Shown: piece by piece, positions 32,596 through 44,902 of the stretch
Layout of the letters: every line of letters starts with the position of its first letter
How positions within the stretch are numbered: position 1 is the stretch's first letter
From: Aralia elata
Taxonomy: Eukaryota; Streptophyta; Magnoliopsida; Apiales; Araliaceae
Assembly (NCBI GenBank): GCA_034770075.1
Contig: CM068385.1
Coordinates: 56,428,746 to 56,492,745, forward strand
DNA: 64,000 nt
Direction of reading: 5' to 3'
The notes under the pieces: generated by a model
Database searches by the model: none
What the model saw: the letters and a program-made list of their open reading frames with translations, nothing else
Told to the model about the DNA's origin: nothing
Made by a program: the position numbers and the translations under genes

Positions 32596-35251
32596 TGTAA
32601 TATTTCGAACACTAATAAGATTTGTATATGTAAATTATGTGTTTATTGAATGAAATTTCTTATTCTGACTCTATGTTATGTATATATTCTGATGAACGGC
32701 TGTTCAGGTAATCTTTAAAAACTTAAATACGATTCGAAAACATTATCGTATACGTTTAGAATTAGAACGTATAACGTACAACTAGATATCAAAAAGTATA
32801 AAACCTTAAACCCTAAATGAAATTTGAAGTTTGCAACATATGTGCTTAATAAAGATCCAAAGGATATTTTGAAGCAGGTGTTTTGTGATTATATCGTGTA
32901 AACGATAAAATTGGTCAAATAAAATTTTTTCGCCAAGCAGCTGTGTCGTGCTTACACGGACAAAATGATTTGTCGTGCTTCCGACGATTTCACCAAAAAG
33001 CATCCTAACAAATTATTTTTTTTGTAAGCTGCTGTGTCGTGCTTACGCATTATCGTGCTTACGTTTTGTCGTGCTTACGCATTGTCGTGCTTACGCTTTG
33101 TCGTGCTTACGCATTGTCGTGCTTACGCTTTGTCGTGCTTACGCATTGTCGTGCTTAAGCTTTGTCGTGCTTACGCCTGGCACACGCCGGCTTACGCCTG
33201 GCACACGCCGGGTACTAAAGTGTAATTAACCTATGTACTAAAGTGTAATTAACCACTTTTTATTAGCTTAAAATGTAATTAACCTAGGTACCAAAGTGTA
33301 ATAAGCCGAGCCCCTAACGTGCAATTAACGAAACTTGGTTTTTTAATAAATAGTAAGCTCAGTTCATTCATTCCTTACTACTTTTCAAGAGCAGTTCAAG
33401 AGCAAAAACACTCTATATTTATATTCTGAGAGATATTGTGAGATAAAAATTACTTTTTAAGCATCGAAGCGCTACGCGATTGGAAGTAAAGCTAGCAACT
33501 ACAAGAGGTATTACTCTAGTGGTTATTATTTTCATTCTTCTTTATATATTTAGTAAAAATATACTTTTATAAGCAGTTATAATGCCCAAATTATTTTAAG
33601 TATATAGTACAAAAGTCCTATTTACAAGCAGTTATAATGTCCGATTTATTTCTCTTATATAGTAGAAAATATACTTTTATAAGCAGTTACTATGTCCGAA
33701 TTTCTTCAACTATTTAGTAAAAATATTCATTTTATAAGCAGTTATAATGTTGAAATTTTCTCAAATATAATAGCCGAATATTCATTTTATAAGCAGTTAT
33801 AATGCTGAAATTTTCTCAAATATAAAAGCCGAATATTCATTTTGCAAGCAGTTATAATGCTCAATTTATTTTAAATATAATTGAAAAATATTCATTCTAT
33901 AAGTAGTTATACTGCTAAAATTAGTTCATTTATTATAAAAGAAGTCTTATTTATATGCGATTATGATACCCGAAATAAAACTTAAAAGATTTAATCGTTA
34001 AACGCTTAATTGGTCTACCTGAACTTATAATCGTGTAGGATTTACGACGAACGTGTAGACTGTTATATTTATCTGTAAAAGATATACGAGGCAAGTCTCC
34101 GAACCTTATTACATTTAAGCAATTCATTTATGTCTTGCTATCAATTATTGTGAAGTTATTGCTACTTGTTCAGCATAACTTAAGAAATGAATCATTTATT
34201 GACTGTTTGAGCTTAAATTTGTTGTGTCAAACCAAATTGTTTTGGTACGACATCTATACTGAGTAAAAGGGACACCGTGGATGGAAGGTGGTCCGACAAA
34301 CCTTCAGATAAGGTTTAAATTGGCAATTCAATGAATTGACCAATATTGGCAATTAACTTAAATTGACCAAAAATGTGGTAGGATGATATGCATACTCCTA
34401 GGATATTGGTGAGGCTGATCACCTACCAGATATCCGAACTCAAAGAGGTTCTAAGTCATTGAAGACTGACAGGACAATTTGAAATATATGGTTCCGGTAC
34501 AGAACCCTCAGTATCAATTATACATCACCTGATATCTTTCAAATCAAACACACTGTGTTTACATTTTTAAATGAACTTGCTGAGCATTTGTAGCTCATTC
34601 TTGCGCATATCTTCTTTTGCAGCTTTAAATGATATCCCTGGCACTTCTGAGGCAGATAAAGGAAAAGGGCATGCTTACTCGTTTTATTAACTGCTTTTGA
34701 ATAATCTAAGTCTTTAAAAGGCTTTTGTTGTAATAACTTAGTACTGAAAATAATGTAATCGAACCAAATGTTATGTAATATATTATGATCCTTTATTTCA
34801 TCGATTGCGGTGTACTCTGATCTTTATTTCATTTAGCATAGTTGTACTAAGTTAGATACAATATCTATACGAACTATACATCTGAATGAGGGTATCTAAA
34901 TGATGTTGAAAGTCCTATAAGCTCTGAGGTTACACTTAATGAGCGCCGGTAAGGTGCCATCTTTACCGGAATGCGCCCCTCAGTTCTATGGACAATCTTA
35001 TCATTAATACTGTGAATGTCAGATAGGTAGGGAATATAAATATGAAAGAGGTATTCATTAGATATGAATCTATACATCCAAGTGAGGGTATCCAAACACA
35101 GACAACGTTCTGACCGGAACTAGTACCTGTTATGGGATACTGTGAACCTTGGATAGATAGAAGTCACATTTTATTGAATATTTATAGTTATATAGTTTCA
35201 CGTGAGCACCAGATCTGCTACAGGGGAGTGTAGAGATTTGGGGGCGTCACA
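32596..35251 (+). repeat. R5 3' LTR
   Basis: TGTAATATTTCG... to ...GGGGGCGTCACA, 2,656 bp, an uninterrupted copy of the LTR split by R6. It has two rather than three GCCTGGCACACGCCGG units. It is followed by TSD gaatt and the resumed accessory ORF of R4. Confidence 0.95.
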
Positions 35252-35256
35252 GAATT

Positions 35257-35701
35257 GATCGGCGACCTAATGGCCAGGAACCATGAGTTAGAAGAGAGAA
35301 TTGCCCAATTGGAGGAAGAAAACCAGACCCATCAGCTTATGGAACAACATTATAGAGATGCAACTCATCAGGCTCAGGGGCAATCGGTTGAGTTGAGTGG
35401 AAGGCTGGAGCTAGCAGAGTTACAGCTAGGAATAGTGCAGGTAGAGAATCAAGCTCTAAGGTTTGAGTTTGATTTAGAGATAGCCGATAAGATAAGGGTG
35501 GAGGATGCGTGGGTCGACGCAGCTAGGAAAGTTGACCAGCTAAAGAAGGAATTAGAAGCCAAAGAGGTAAGGATCGAGTCCTTGGGGCGGGCATTAGATG
35601 CAGCGTATGCGAGTCCCAGGATTGGAGATAGGAGGCAGCATTTTGAGGTCGGTGAGTTGAGCCGTTCTGTTCGACGCCAAGTGGATGAAGATGCACTTTA
35701 G
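35257..35701 (+). pseudogene. R4 accessory ORF, C-terminal part (coiled coil)
   Basis: It resumes the frame of 13992-14098 directly after the second gaatt. About 147 codons run to TAG 35699-35701 with no internal stop. The sequence is strongly heptad-patterned (LEERIAQLEEENQ; VDQLKKELEAKEVRIE) and reads as a long coiled coil with an Arg-rich tail. This frame has stayed open although the gag-pol of the same element carries at least seven stops. No named domain is recognised. Confidence 0.7.
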
Positions 35702-36281
35702 GAGCAGAAGCAGGAGCATGTCCATGTTAAGGTGGCTCAGCCGGATAGTCAGTGATGTGTTGGTATAGTTGTTATGTATATAGATGCATTAGTACCCCTT
35801 TTGTTTATTAGGGTTATATATGATGTAAACCTCAGGCAGTGAGAGGTAGTATGTAATTAGGATGTATCCCCAACTTATGTGTATAAGGGAGTATATCTTT
35901 TAGTAGACCCCTCTTTTGATGTTAAAAATGGGGTAATGAGCATTTATAAAAATATGCCAGGCATGTAAGTGTATAACACTAAGATTTGGTATATGAATAT
36001 AAATGCAGTATCATGGTTACATGTTTGATTAAGTAAATAAGGTTTGAGAATTTATTTAGTAAGCTGTATATCTGAAAAATGTTAATTCAGCAAACCATAT
36101 TGGTTAATACAACAAACCGTATTGGTAAATTCAGTAAGCTGAATTTAAAAAAAAATAAAAAAAATCGAACGTTATGGTTCTATGAGTTTAAATTATGTCT
36201 TATATTTTAAATGCTAGCACTAATAAGTTATGGCATAACATAAAACTCAAGGAGTAACTTAAGGTTTTGTTTATTCAGACA
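35702..36281 (+). other. R4 spacer between accessory ORF and gag
   Basis: 580 bp without a supported gene, including an A-rich tract near 36148-36165. It ends in an acceptor-like ggttttgtttattcag at 36278, three bases before the gag ATG. Confidence 0.6.
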
Positions 36282-37146
36282 ATGCCGCCGAGACGATAAA
36301 CTCGAAACCAAAGGGACGAAAGATCTGTTATTGACAAAGGGGGTCAAGCGAACCCAATGCAAGACTTTGTTAACATGTTAGCACAAGCAATGTAGAATCA
36401 AGTACCACCAGCAGGAAATCCACCAGTGAACCAATTGGCAAATTTTAAGGACTTTAAAGCAGTAGGTCCGCTAGAGTTTAAGGGGACAACAGATCCTATT
36501 GAAGCTCAAACATGGATAAAGGAGATGGAGAAGGCTTTTATTATTGCAAGAGTTGCAAAAGAGCAAAAGACGGCTTTTGCTACCTATTTAATGAAAGGTG
36601 AGGCTTATTTTTGGTGGGAATCAAATCAAAATAGGGCCGGTGAAGGAGTGGTAACGTGGGAAAGGTTTAAAGAATTGTTTTTCGAAAACTATTTTCCATG
36701 AAGTATGCCAGGAAGAATGGAAGTTAAGTTTTTGGAGTTAAAGCAAGAAAATATGTCAGTCTCAGAATACGCAGCCAAATTTAATGAGTTAGCAAGGTTT
36801 ACACCACATCAGGTGGATACCGAGGAGCGAAAGGCGTGGAGATTTGAGAACGGGTTGAAACCCTGGATTTTCAGCAAGGTGGCAGTGTTGCAAATTGATT
36901 CGTTTTTGACTCTGTTAGAGAAAGCTATCATTGCAGAGGGTGGTAGTGAAGCAGTGTCCAAGTACAATCGGGGGAAAAGAATAAGAAGAAGAATGAAGGC
37001 GGAAATCAGATGTTAGTAGTGGAGGTAGCAACAACAAGAAATGCAAATGGAACAGCAGTGGCAACAACTCAGAAACCCAGCAAGGGAGTGTTCAGCAGAA
37101 GAAAAAAGGATGTGACAAGTGTGGAAAGAACCACTTTGGGGAGTGC
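36282..37146 (+). pseudogene. gag: R4 Gag, broken
   Basis: The frame of the start codon at 36282 has stops at 36297 (TAA), 36393 (TAG), 36699 (TGA) and 37014 (TAG). Between them the Gag domain is clear (FKDFKAVGPLEF, WWESNQNRAGEG, FKELFFENYFP, YAAKFNELARF), collinear with R5. A frameshift near 36990 in an A-rich run moves the zinc region to another frame, where the first knuckle CDKCGKNHFGEC lies at about 37111-37146. Confidence 0.9.
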
Positions 37147-40100
37147 ATGAAGGGGAAGAATGTTTGTTATAATTATTGTCAGGAAGGACATCTTTCTCCA
37201 AATTGCCCTAAGCCAAGGAAAGGTGGTTGTTTTTCATGTGGGGGAACGGGTCATCGATTCAAGGATTGTCCGCTGAAGAAGAATACTGAGGGAGGAAGCG
37301 GCAACAAGAGCAGTAACCCAAAGTTAACCATTGGAGGGCCAGTACAGCAGAGCAAGCCAACAGCTAGAACATTCAACATGACTGTGCAAGACGCGGTTGC
37401 ATCAAAGGAAGTGGTGTCAGGTATTATTTCGATCAATAATATAAATGCCTATGTATTATTTGATTCGGGAGCTACCTGTTCATTTGTGTCAGATGATTTT
37501 GCTAAAAGATTAAATTTACCTTGTGAAAAGTTAGAAAACCCAATGAACATAGAAGTTGCAAATAAAGAAGTGATCCCTGTAGAATTTATCCATAAGAACT
37601 GTTGTGTGGAAATAAGGGGACATACGTTAAGCGTGAATTTAATTCCGATACGCTTAGGAGAATTTGATGTAATCCTAGGAATGGATTGGTTGTTTAACTA
37701 TGAGGCAGTTATTGACTGTTAGAAAAAGAGCATACGCCTTAAGACACCCAATAAGTCTAAGGTTATATTTTATGGTAGCAAGTCGCCAAGACAAACAAGT
37801 TGTCTGACGATAATGCAGGCCAGGAAGATGTTGAGGAAAGGATGTGAGGGTTATTTGGCTTATGTAGTAGATACACGGATGGTGAATTTTGACATGGGGC
37901 AGATACCTATAGTGAATGAGTTCGTGGATGTCTTTCTAGAGGAATTGCCAGGACTTCCACCAGACCGAGAGATAGAGTTTGTAATTGATTTAGTACCGGG
38001 GACAGCGCCGATATCGAAAGCACCGTATAGGATGGCTCCGGTAGAAATGAAAGAGTTAATGGTATAACTGCATGATTTGTTGGACAAGAAGTACATTCAA
38101 CCTAGTGTATCTCCGTGTGGGGCACCGGTGTTGTTTGTAAGGAAGAAAGATGGATCGATGAGGTTGTGCATAGATTATAGAGAATTGAATAAGGTGACAA
38201 TCAAGAACATGTATCCGTTACTGAGAATAGACGATCTGTTTGATCAACTTAAAGGAGCGAAGTATTTTTCGAAGATTGATTTAAGGACTGGTTATCATCA
38301 GTTGAAGGTGAGAACGGAGGATGTATCCAAGACAGCATTTAGAACTCGTTACGGCTATTATAAGTTTCTAGTGTTGTCGTTTGGACTGACGAATGCGCCA
38401 GCTGCTTTTATGGACTTGATGAACAGAGTATTTAAACAGTACCTGGATAAGTTCGTGGTTGTGTTCATTGATGACATTCTGGTGTATTCGAAGACTGAAG
38501 AGGAGCATGCCGAGCATTTACGGATAATACTGGAGATATTGAGGAAAGAGAAATTATATGCAAAATTTTCAAAGTGTGAATTCTGGTTGAAAAGAGTTCA
38601 GTTTTTGGGACATGTTATCGACAATGAAGGAATTTCTGTTGATCCAGCAAAGGTAGAAGCGGTGAAAAATTGGGGACAACCGAGGACACCAACAGAGGTC
38701 AGAAGTTTCTTGGGATTGGCAGGATATTACCGGAGGTTTATTCAAGATTTCTCAAAGATAGCGACGCCATTGACAAATTTAACCAGGAAGACAGTTAAGT
38801 ATGTGTGGACGGAGAAATGTGAGCAGAGTTTTCAGGAGTTGAAGAAGCGACTAAGTGAAGCACCTGTGTTATCCTTACCAGATAGTACGGGAGATTTTAC
38901 AGTGTATAGTGATGTGTCATACAAGGGACTGGGTTGCGTGTTAATACAGAATGGTAAAGTCATTGCGTATGCGTCATGCCAGTTAAAAGATTATGAAAAG
39001 GGATACCCTACCCACGACCTGGAATTGGCAGCGGTAGTGTTTGCCCTTAAGATTTGGAGACATTATCTCTATGGAGAAAAGTGTGAGATATACACAGATC
39101 ACAAAAGTCTGAAGTATATCTTTACACAAAAGGAGTTAAACATGAGGCAAAGAAGGTGGTTAGAATTGATCAAGGATTATGATTGTGAGATTCTATATCA
39201 TCCAAGAAAGGCCAATGTAGTAGCAGATGCTTTAAGCAGGAAGAACAGTGAAAAGTTGTTTGTGTTGACAGAGCAAGAAAAGTTAGTAAGAGAGATGGAG
39301 AAAATAGAGTTGGAGGTGAAAAATCCGAGGAATTTAGATAAAGTAATAGAAATGGAAGCAAGTCCGACTTTACTGGACAGGGTGAAGGAGGCACAAGAGA
39401 ATGATGAAGAATGTGGTAACATTAAGAAACGATTAGCTGAAGGTGAAGAGTTGAAGTATAAGATTGATAGCACTGGATTGCTGAAATTCGAAAATCGAGT
39501 TTGGATACCTTCAGTACCGGAATTAAGAGAAGAGATTTTACAAGAGGCCCACAGTACGAGATACTCGATACACCCAGGAAGCACAAATATGTATCAAGAT
39601 CTGCGTCAACATTTTTGGTGGCCGAACATGAAGAGAGAGGTGGCAGAATGTGTCAACAGATGTTTAACCTGTCAGAGAGTCAAGGCAGAGCATCAACGAC
39701 CAAGTGGATTATTGCAGCCGCTAGAGATTCCTGAATGGAAATGGGAACACATCACGATGGATTTTGTGGTGGGGCTTCCAGTAACACAGAAAGGTTACGA
39801 CGCCATATGGGTGATTGTGGATCGTCTTACAAAGTCAGCGCACTTTTTGCCGATCAAGATTAGATACAATTTGGATCTACTAGCTAAGTTGTATATCAAA
39901 GAAATAGTTTCAAGATATGGAGTGCCGGTATCAATTGTATCTAATAGAGATCCGCGTTTCACTTCAAATTTTTATAGGAGTCTTCAAGAAAGAATGGGGA
40001 CACAATTGAGGTTAAGTACCGCTTATCATCCACAGACCGATGGGAAAAGTGAGAGAACCATTCAAATATTAGAAGATATGCTCAGAGCCCGTGTGATGGA

Positions 40101-40797
40101 CTTCAAGGGAAGTTGGGAGGATCATCTTCCGCTCATAGAATTTGCGTATAATAACAGTTATCATGCGAATATTGGAATGCCACCATACGAAGCACTGTAT
40201 GGGAGGAAATGTAGAACACCCTTGTGTTGGGATGAAGTAGGTGAACGCAGACTGTTGGGGCCAGAATTGGTGCAGAAGACCGTAGAGATCATCAGGGTAA
40301 TAAGAGCTCGACTGGTAGCAGCTCAGGATCGTCAAAAGAAGTATGCAGATTTGCATCGTAAGAAGAGAGACTTTGAAGTAGGGAGCTATGTGTTTTTGAA
40401 AGTATCTCCCTGGAAAGGGAAAATAAGTTTTTTCAAGAAAGGAAAATTAAGTCCGAGATTTATTGGACCGTTCGAGATACTGAAGAAGATAGGTGAAGTG
40501 GCATACGAGGTGGCTCTACCTCCTGAACTGGAACATATCCATAACGTGTTTCACGTGTCGGTGTTGCGTCCGTATAAGCCTGATTACAAGCATGTTATAT
40601 CATATGAACCGATTCAAGTCGAGAAGGACTTATCGTATGAAGAAATTCCTATAGAAATTTTAGATAGGAAAGAGCAGAAGTTAAGGAATAAAGTTATACA
40701 TTCTGTCAAAGTGCTCTGGAGAAACCACGCAGTTGAAGAAGCTACGTAGGAACTCGAGGAAAAGATGAGGAAGAATTATCCTAATCTTTTTGAGTAA
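37147..40797 (+). pseudogene. pol: R4 zinc knuckles, protease, RT, RNase H, integrase and chromodomain, broken
   Basis: One frame throughout: knuckles CYNYCQEGHLSPNC and CFSCGGTGHRFKDC, protease LFDSGATCS (about 37458), RT with LRLCIDYRELNK and FIDD (38464-38475), RNase H, integrase zinc domain and core, then VKVLWRN...EEAT. Stops: TAG 37720-37722, TAA 38065-38067 and TAG 40747-40749 (the Trp codon of EEATW). In the integrase core the second catalytic Asp is Asn (VSNRD, AAT at 39943-39945), which should abolish strand transfer even without the stops. The first Asp and the Glu are present. The end is TAA 40795-40797. Confidence 0.92.
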
Positions 40798-40815
40798 CCT
40801 TATGTGAAATTCCGG

Positions 40816-40849
40816 GGACGGAATTCTTATAAGGAGGTGAGGATGTAAT
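40816..40849 (+). other. R4 polypurine tract and first 6 bp of its 3' LTR
   Basis: A diverged GGGGACGGAATTC box leads to the PPT AAGGAGGTGAGGA (40831-40843). Then comes TGTAAT (40844-40849), the first six bases of an R4-type LTR (TGTAATAGCC), before the R7 LTR begins with its own TGTAATGCCC. This reads as R7 inserted 6 bp inside the R4 3' LTR, with gtaat (40845-40849) as the expected TSD. Confidence 0.65.
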
Positions 40850-43667
40850 TGTAATGCCCGTGAATTTTGAATGTCATTATTAATTAAATATAATTTTAAT
40901 TTTAATGAGTTAACTTTGTGTTCTTATTTAAACCTTTGGGGTATTGGTGGATTATGTGACTATGTGATTTATTGATATAAATTTGTGTTAAGGGAATCAC
41001 TAGTAGTATATTTAAACTAGTGAGCAAACCCTAAGGCTTTATATCCATAAAGTTGACAAGGTATTTACTAAATTAAGTATTCAAGTAAATTGAATATAAT
41101 TAGTAAATAAAGTGTGTGGGTTAATTAATGAAAGTAGTTGTTAATGAGATATGGTCCAAATTGGATAATAATAATTAATAGTTAAGTTAGTAATTTATTT
41201 ACTAATTGACTAAGTTACTTAATTAATGAACCTAGTTCAATCATTTATATTAATCATGGTTTTAGGTATTAATTGTGTGGCTTATTAAATGAGCTATCAT
41301 GGGGTTAAAATTAAATGACCCAATATTGCATTAAATAGATTTGGATTTTATTAGCCTAATCATTTAAATTGGAAGCCAATGGTATTTAATGTGTAGTCCA
41401 AAACCTAGCAACTTGATTTATTAAATGTGTAACAATTGTTTATTTATTTAAAGCTATTTGGGACAACATTTTGGGACAAAATCCCTCCTTGCCGTGCACT
41501 TAGGAGAAAGGAGGAGTAAGTTGATTTCAAACTTTATTTTAATTAAGTAGCTAGCTTGTGTGGGAAGTTGAAATGGTAGACTTGACATCATAGCTTCCTA
41601 TAATGTCAAGTAGCTACCTATGATGTGTCATAGCTTCCTAAGATGTCAACTAGCCACCCTAGTGACACAAGGCTACTCACTAGCTTCATGATGACAAAAG
41701 GTAGAGGTTTCTTGCTATTATCCAATTAGTAAGTCTTTATCCAAGGGACAACAAAGATATGGGGGATATTAGTAACTCTTACACAAAGGACAAGGATGTC
41801 AAGCTCCCATTGGTGGAAAATCTAATTAGCACACTTAAAGATAAGATTATGGCTAAATGGAAGGGATAAGGTGAACTCTTATATCCAAAGGGCAAGAAAG
41901 ATGTGGGGGATAATAGCATGAATTCTAATTTAGCATTATACTTGCAAATATTCTATCCTTTCATTAAATTTCAAGTTCATTTCTTCTTTTCATCTCCTTC
42001 TTTCATTTCTCCCAAGCAAGAACATAGAGTAAGAGCTTAGAGAGGAAAAGAGAGTGAGATTAGCATAGTTCATGCATCCCAAATTCATCACATACTTTGG
42101 TAGATCATAGAGAGTAGCTACAAGATCAAGGTGAAACCCTAAACCATTTCCTTCTTTCTTACTTTGTTTTATTTTCATAGTTTTTGAGAGATTTTGTTCT
42201 AAGACTCAATAATCATTAGATATTCATGCTTCATGTATAGATCTAATCCTCTTGAGTGTTAGAATGGAGATTCAAAGGAAGAAAAGGAACTTATGTTCTT
42301 AAAGGGTAAAAACCCTAGCTTTTCTTCACTTGGATCACCCATAACTTGAGATCTACAACTTGGATTTGTGATCCATCGAAAGGGGGTGCTAGGTACATGA
42401 GTTAGCTAGTAAACCCAAGTGGTACAACACAAATCCATCAAGTTTTGCAGCCATGGGGGTTGTTTTCCCCGAAACAGTCCATTTAAAGTCTTAAAACCAA
42501 GAAGCCTGCTGACCCCATTTTTCCTAAGGCTATTTCGGCCAGTCCTGGACCTTCTAAAATTCTGGAAAAGAACAGAGAGGTACCCTAAGAAGTTATCTAT
42601 AGGTAGAAAAAGAATGAACACGTTTCGATATGTGGTTTTTTTGTAATGGCTTTTACCGTGAAGGACTCCTAAATATTCTTACCCAGATTACTCACTGTGT
42701 ATACCTAGGAAAAATATGAAATTTTTACAGTATGTTTATATAGGTATTTTGGTAATATTTAATGAGAAATAATATTTATAATCTTTTATGGGTAGTAAAG
42801 GAGTTGTTTAATAAAGGGTAAAACAATTAGAATAAATTATTTATTCGCCTAATAACTTATTAAAATATTACTATGATATTTGTAATATAAGAATTCGATA
42901 TTTTTTAAGTAAACAAAGAAATATTAAGATTAAAACTTCATGGAAATATTATTGAATGGGTAATAATATTTGTTTTAAGCATTAATAAATGATTAAGATA
43001 TTATTAAAATGGCTAATAATATTAGATTAAAATATTATTAATGATATGAGAATTAAAATATTATTAAGAGATTAATAATATTAGATTAAAGTATTATTGG
43101 ATGATTAAAATATTATTAAGAAGTTAATAACATTAGTAAACGAATAAAAGTGTTATTAGTGGACTAATAATACCAAGAGGTGAATTAAATATTATCAGGA
43201 TTGATAATATTAAGTGTCTTATAGGATTTACGATAGTTTATTAACTTATGTGTGCTATGTGATTTGCTTAATTGTTAAATAAATAGCATAAGTAAGCGTA
43301 TCGATATAAAACTACGCAGTACTAATCGGTAGATCGACGTTATCAATGTTAGGTTCTTCAAGGCCAATTAGTTAAAGCTAGAATTACTTGTAGCTGAGCA
43401 GACATGCAAGTTCCCTAACTCAAACTCGAGTTATTATTTTCGAAGCATGTTAGTGAATAATTATTGTTGATTATTCACATCTATACTGGTTATTGAGATT
43501 CGCACCTCGAGCAATTGAATTCCTATTCTATTGTTATTGAACTGTGAATTGGATTAAAGTTCTTTCAAGTATGAACTGTTTATGAGATAGATCTATGCTA
43601 TTTGTATCAGCTAGATCAATCATGTCTAAATTTGTTGAATCAAAGGTATTTTAAAAGTTGTTCTTAT
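40850..43667 (+). repeat. R7 5' LTR, first part
   Basis: TGTAATGCCCGTG... to the R8 insertion, nearly identical to the 3' LTR where both are visible. It has a locally duplicated segment (CATAGCTTCCTA...ATGTCAA, about 41590-41655) and the AT-rich array at about 42830-43215. No gene. Confidence 0.9.
42830..43215. repeat. AT-rich degenerate inverted-repeat array in R7 LTR
   Basis: Alternating AATATTATTA and TAATAATATT blocks, a shorter version of the array in R3 with some near-identical stretches. Confidence 0.7.
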
Positions 43668-44855
43668 TGATGTGATAAAATTATGTAACTGCAAGTGCAC
43701 AGTGTCAAATTGAAGAACTGGCAAGTACAGGTCGAACCCACAAAGACTAGATTAATTTTAATGTATTCTTAATATCTACTTTAGGCGAATTAGAAATGAA
43801 GATTAAGAATCAATTAACTATAATTAAACTAACTAATAATAAGGAAGCAATCTAGGAATTCGAATCCATTAAATAATAAACATAACAAGTAATTCAATCT
43901 CTTCTATTTTTATAACTTAATTATGATTTTGATCTCCCTTCCCTTTAATTTAGTAATTTTATAATTAACGTGGGCAACCATAGACTATGAAAATTTAAGG
44001 ATTAACTATAACCCATCAAAACTTCTTTGAGCAAGCATGGATTATGAAAAACTCATATCTTAATAATAATCTATCAAAACCTCTTAATTAATTTAAAATC
44101 ACATAAGAACTATAAAACGAAGGTATTTCAATAACGAAACATGAAGGCGAAATCAATTAAACATAAAATCATAAATAATAGAAGAGATAAAAAATATTAT
44201 CTTGAATAATTATTTAATTTCATCTTCATCCTAGATTAAAGAAATTAACTAGACATAAAAATAAATAAACTAACTAAAATAAAGAAGAAGTAGAAAATTA
44301 AAAATAAAATAAGAAAACTCCCTTTAATTAACGATCCTCCAACGAACGTACAATGAAGAAATAATTTAATTTACTTCTACTCCTAACCTAAATTAGCACT
44401 CCTTCTCTCTAAAATAAGAGACCTATTTATAGGGAAAATAAATTTGTGCCCTAATTTATATTCATTGAACTTGGCCTCTTTTATTCCCTTTTTTTCCTTA
44501 TTTATTTCAATCTCTACATGGTAATCTCCCAAAAGTCCTTTTTCATGTAGGTTTCAACTCTTAGTGGCAATCAACTTCTCAAAGATATCTTCTAGATAAA
44601 CTTTCTTTTTCTTCATTGGATTTGACTTGCACACCAAGATTGTTCCACCTCCTTCCTTCTCCTTGTAAGATTCTTCTTGGATATTTTCTTACATGAATAA
44701 GAGCATTAAATATTACTTGATCACCAAGATTTTGACTTTATTGCAACAAAATATTAAATCCTACAAAATAAAATAAAAGATATTAATTAAATAAACTAAT
44801 ATAATAAAAATGACAAAATTAGGGATAATAAAATGTATGAATTATGTGTTTATCA
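43668..44855 (-). repeat. R8 3' LTR
   Basis: 1,188 bp, TGATGTGATAAA... to ...GTGTTTATCA on the plus strand. A TATA-like TATAAATA lies on the minus strand at 44424-44431. It matches 48129-49317 with about 25 differences by eye. Confidence 0.93.
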
Positions 44856-44902
44856 AATACCCCCCCCCCCCATACCTAGCTTTTGTTCGTCCTCGAGTAA
44901 AA
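44856..44902 (-). other. R8 polypurine tract and GAGGACGAA box
   Basis: On the minus strand CTCGAGGACGAACAAAAG is followed by TAGGTATGGGGGGGGGGG and the LTR. The run of 11 G is unusually long. Confidence 0.8.

Larger units (their letters stand above)
14099..35251 (+). mobile_element. R5: Ty3/gypsy chromovirus (Tekay-like), nearly intact
   Basis: Bounded by a perfect TSD gaatt (14094-14098 and 35252-35256). Order: 5' LTR (split by R6), primer site, accessory ORF, gag-protease, RT-RNase H-integrase-chromodomain, PPT, 3' LTR. The LTRs differ at only about 11-12 substitutions in 2.66 kb by eye (about 0.4 percent), plus one 20-bp repeat unit, so insertion was recent. It is the most complete coding copy in the window. 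Confidence 0.93.
10157..40849 (+). mobile_element. R4: Ty3/gypsy chromovirus (Tekay-like), interrupted by R5 and R7
   Basis: Order: 5' LTR 10157-13776, primer site, accessory ORF (split by R5 at 14098/35257), gag, protease, RT, RNase H, integrase with chromodomain-like tail, PPT, and the first 6 bp of a 3' LTR (tgtaat) before R7 begins. Assignment of the split parts rests on the gaatt TSD of R5 and on the frame continuing across it. Long LTRs (3.6 kb), a Met-tRNA primer site and the C-terminal chromodomain-like segment point to the Tekay lineage. The upstream flank in R3 is cttgc; the matching copy should lie right of the window. Confidence 0.85.
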
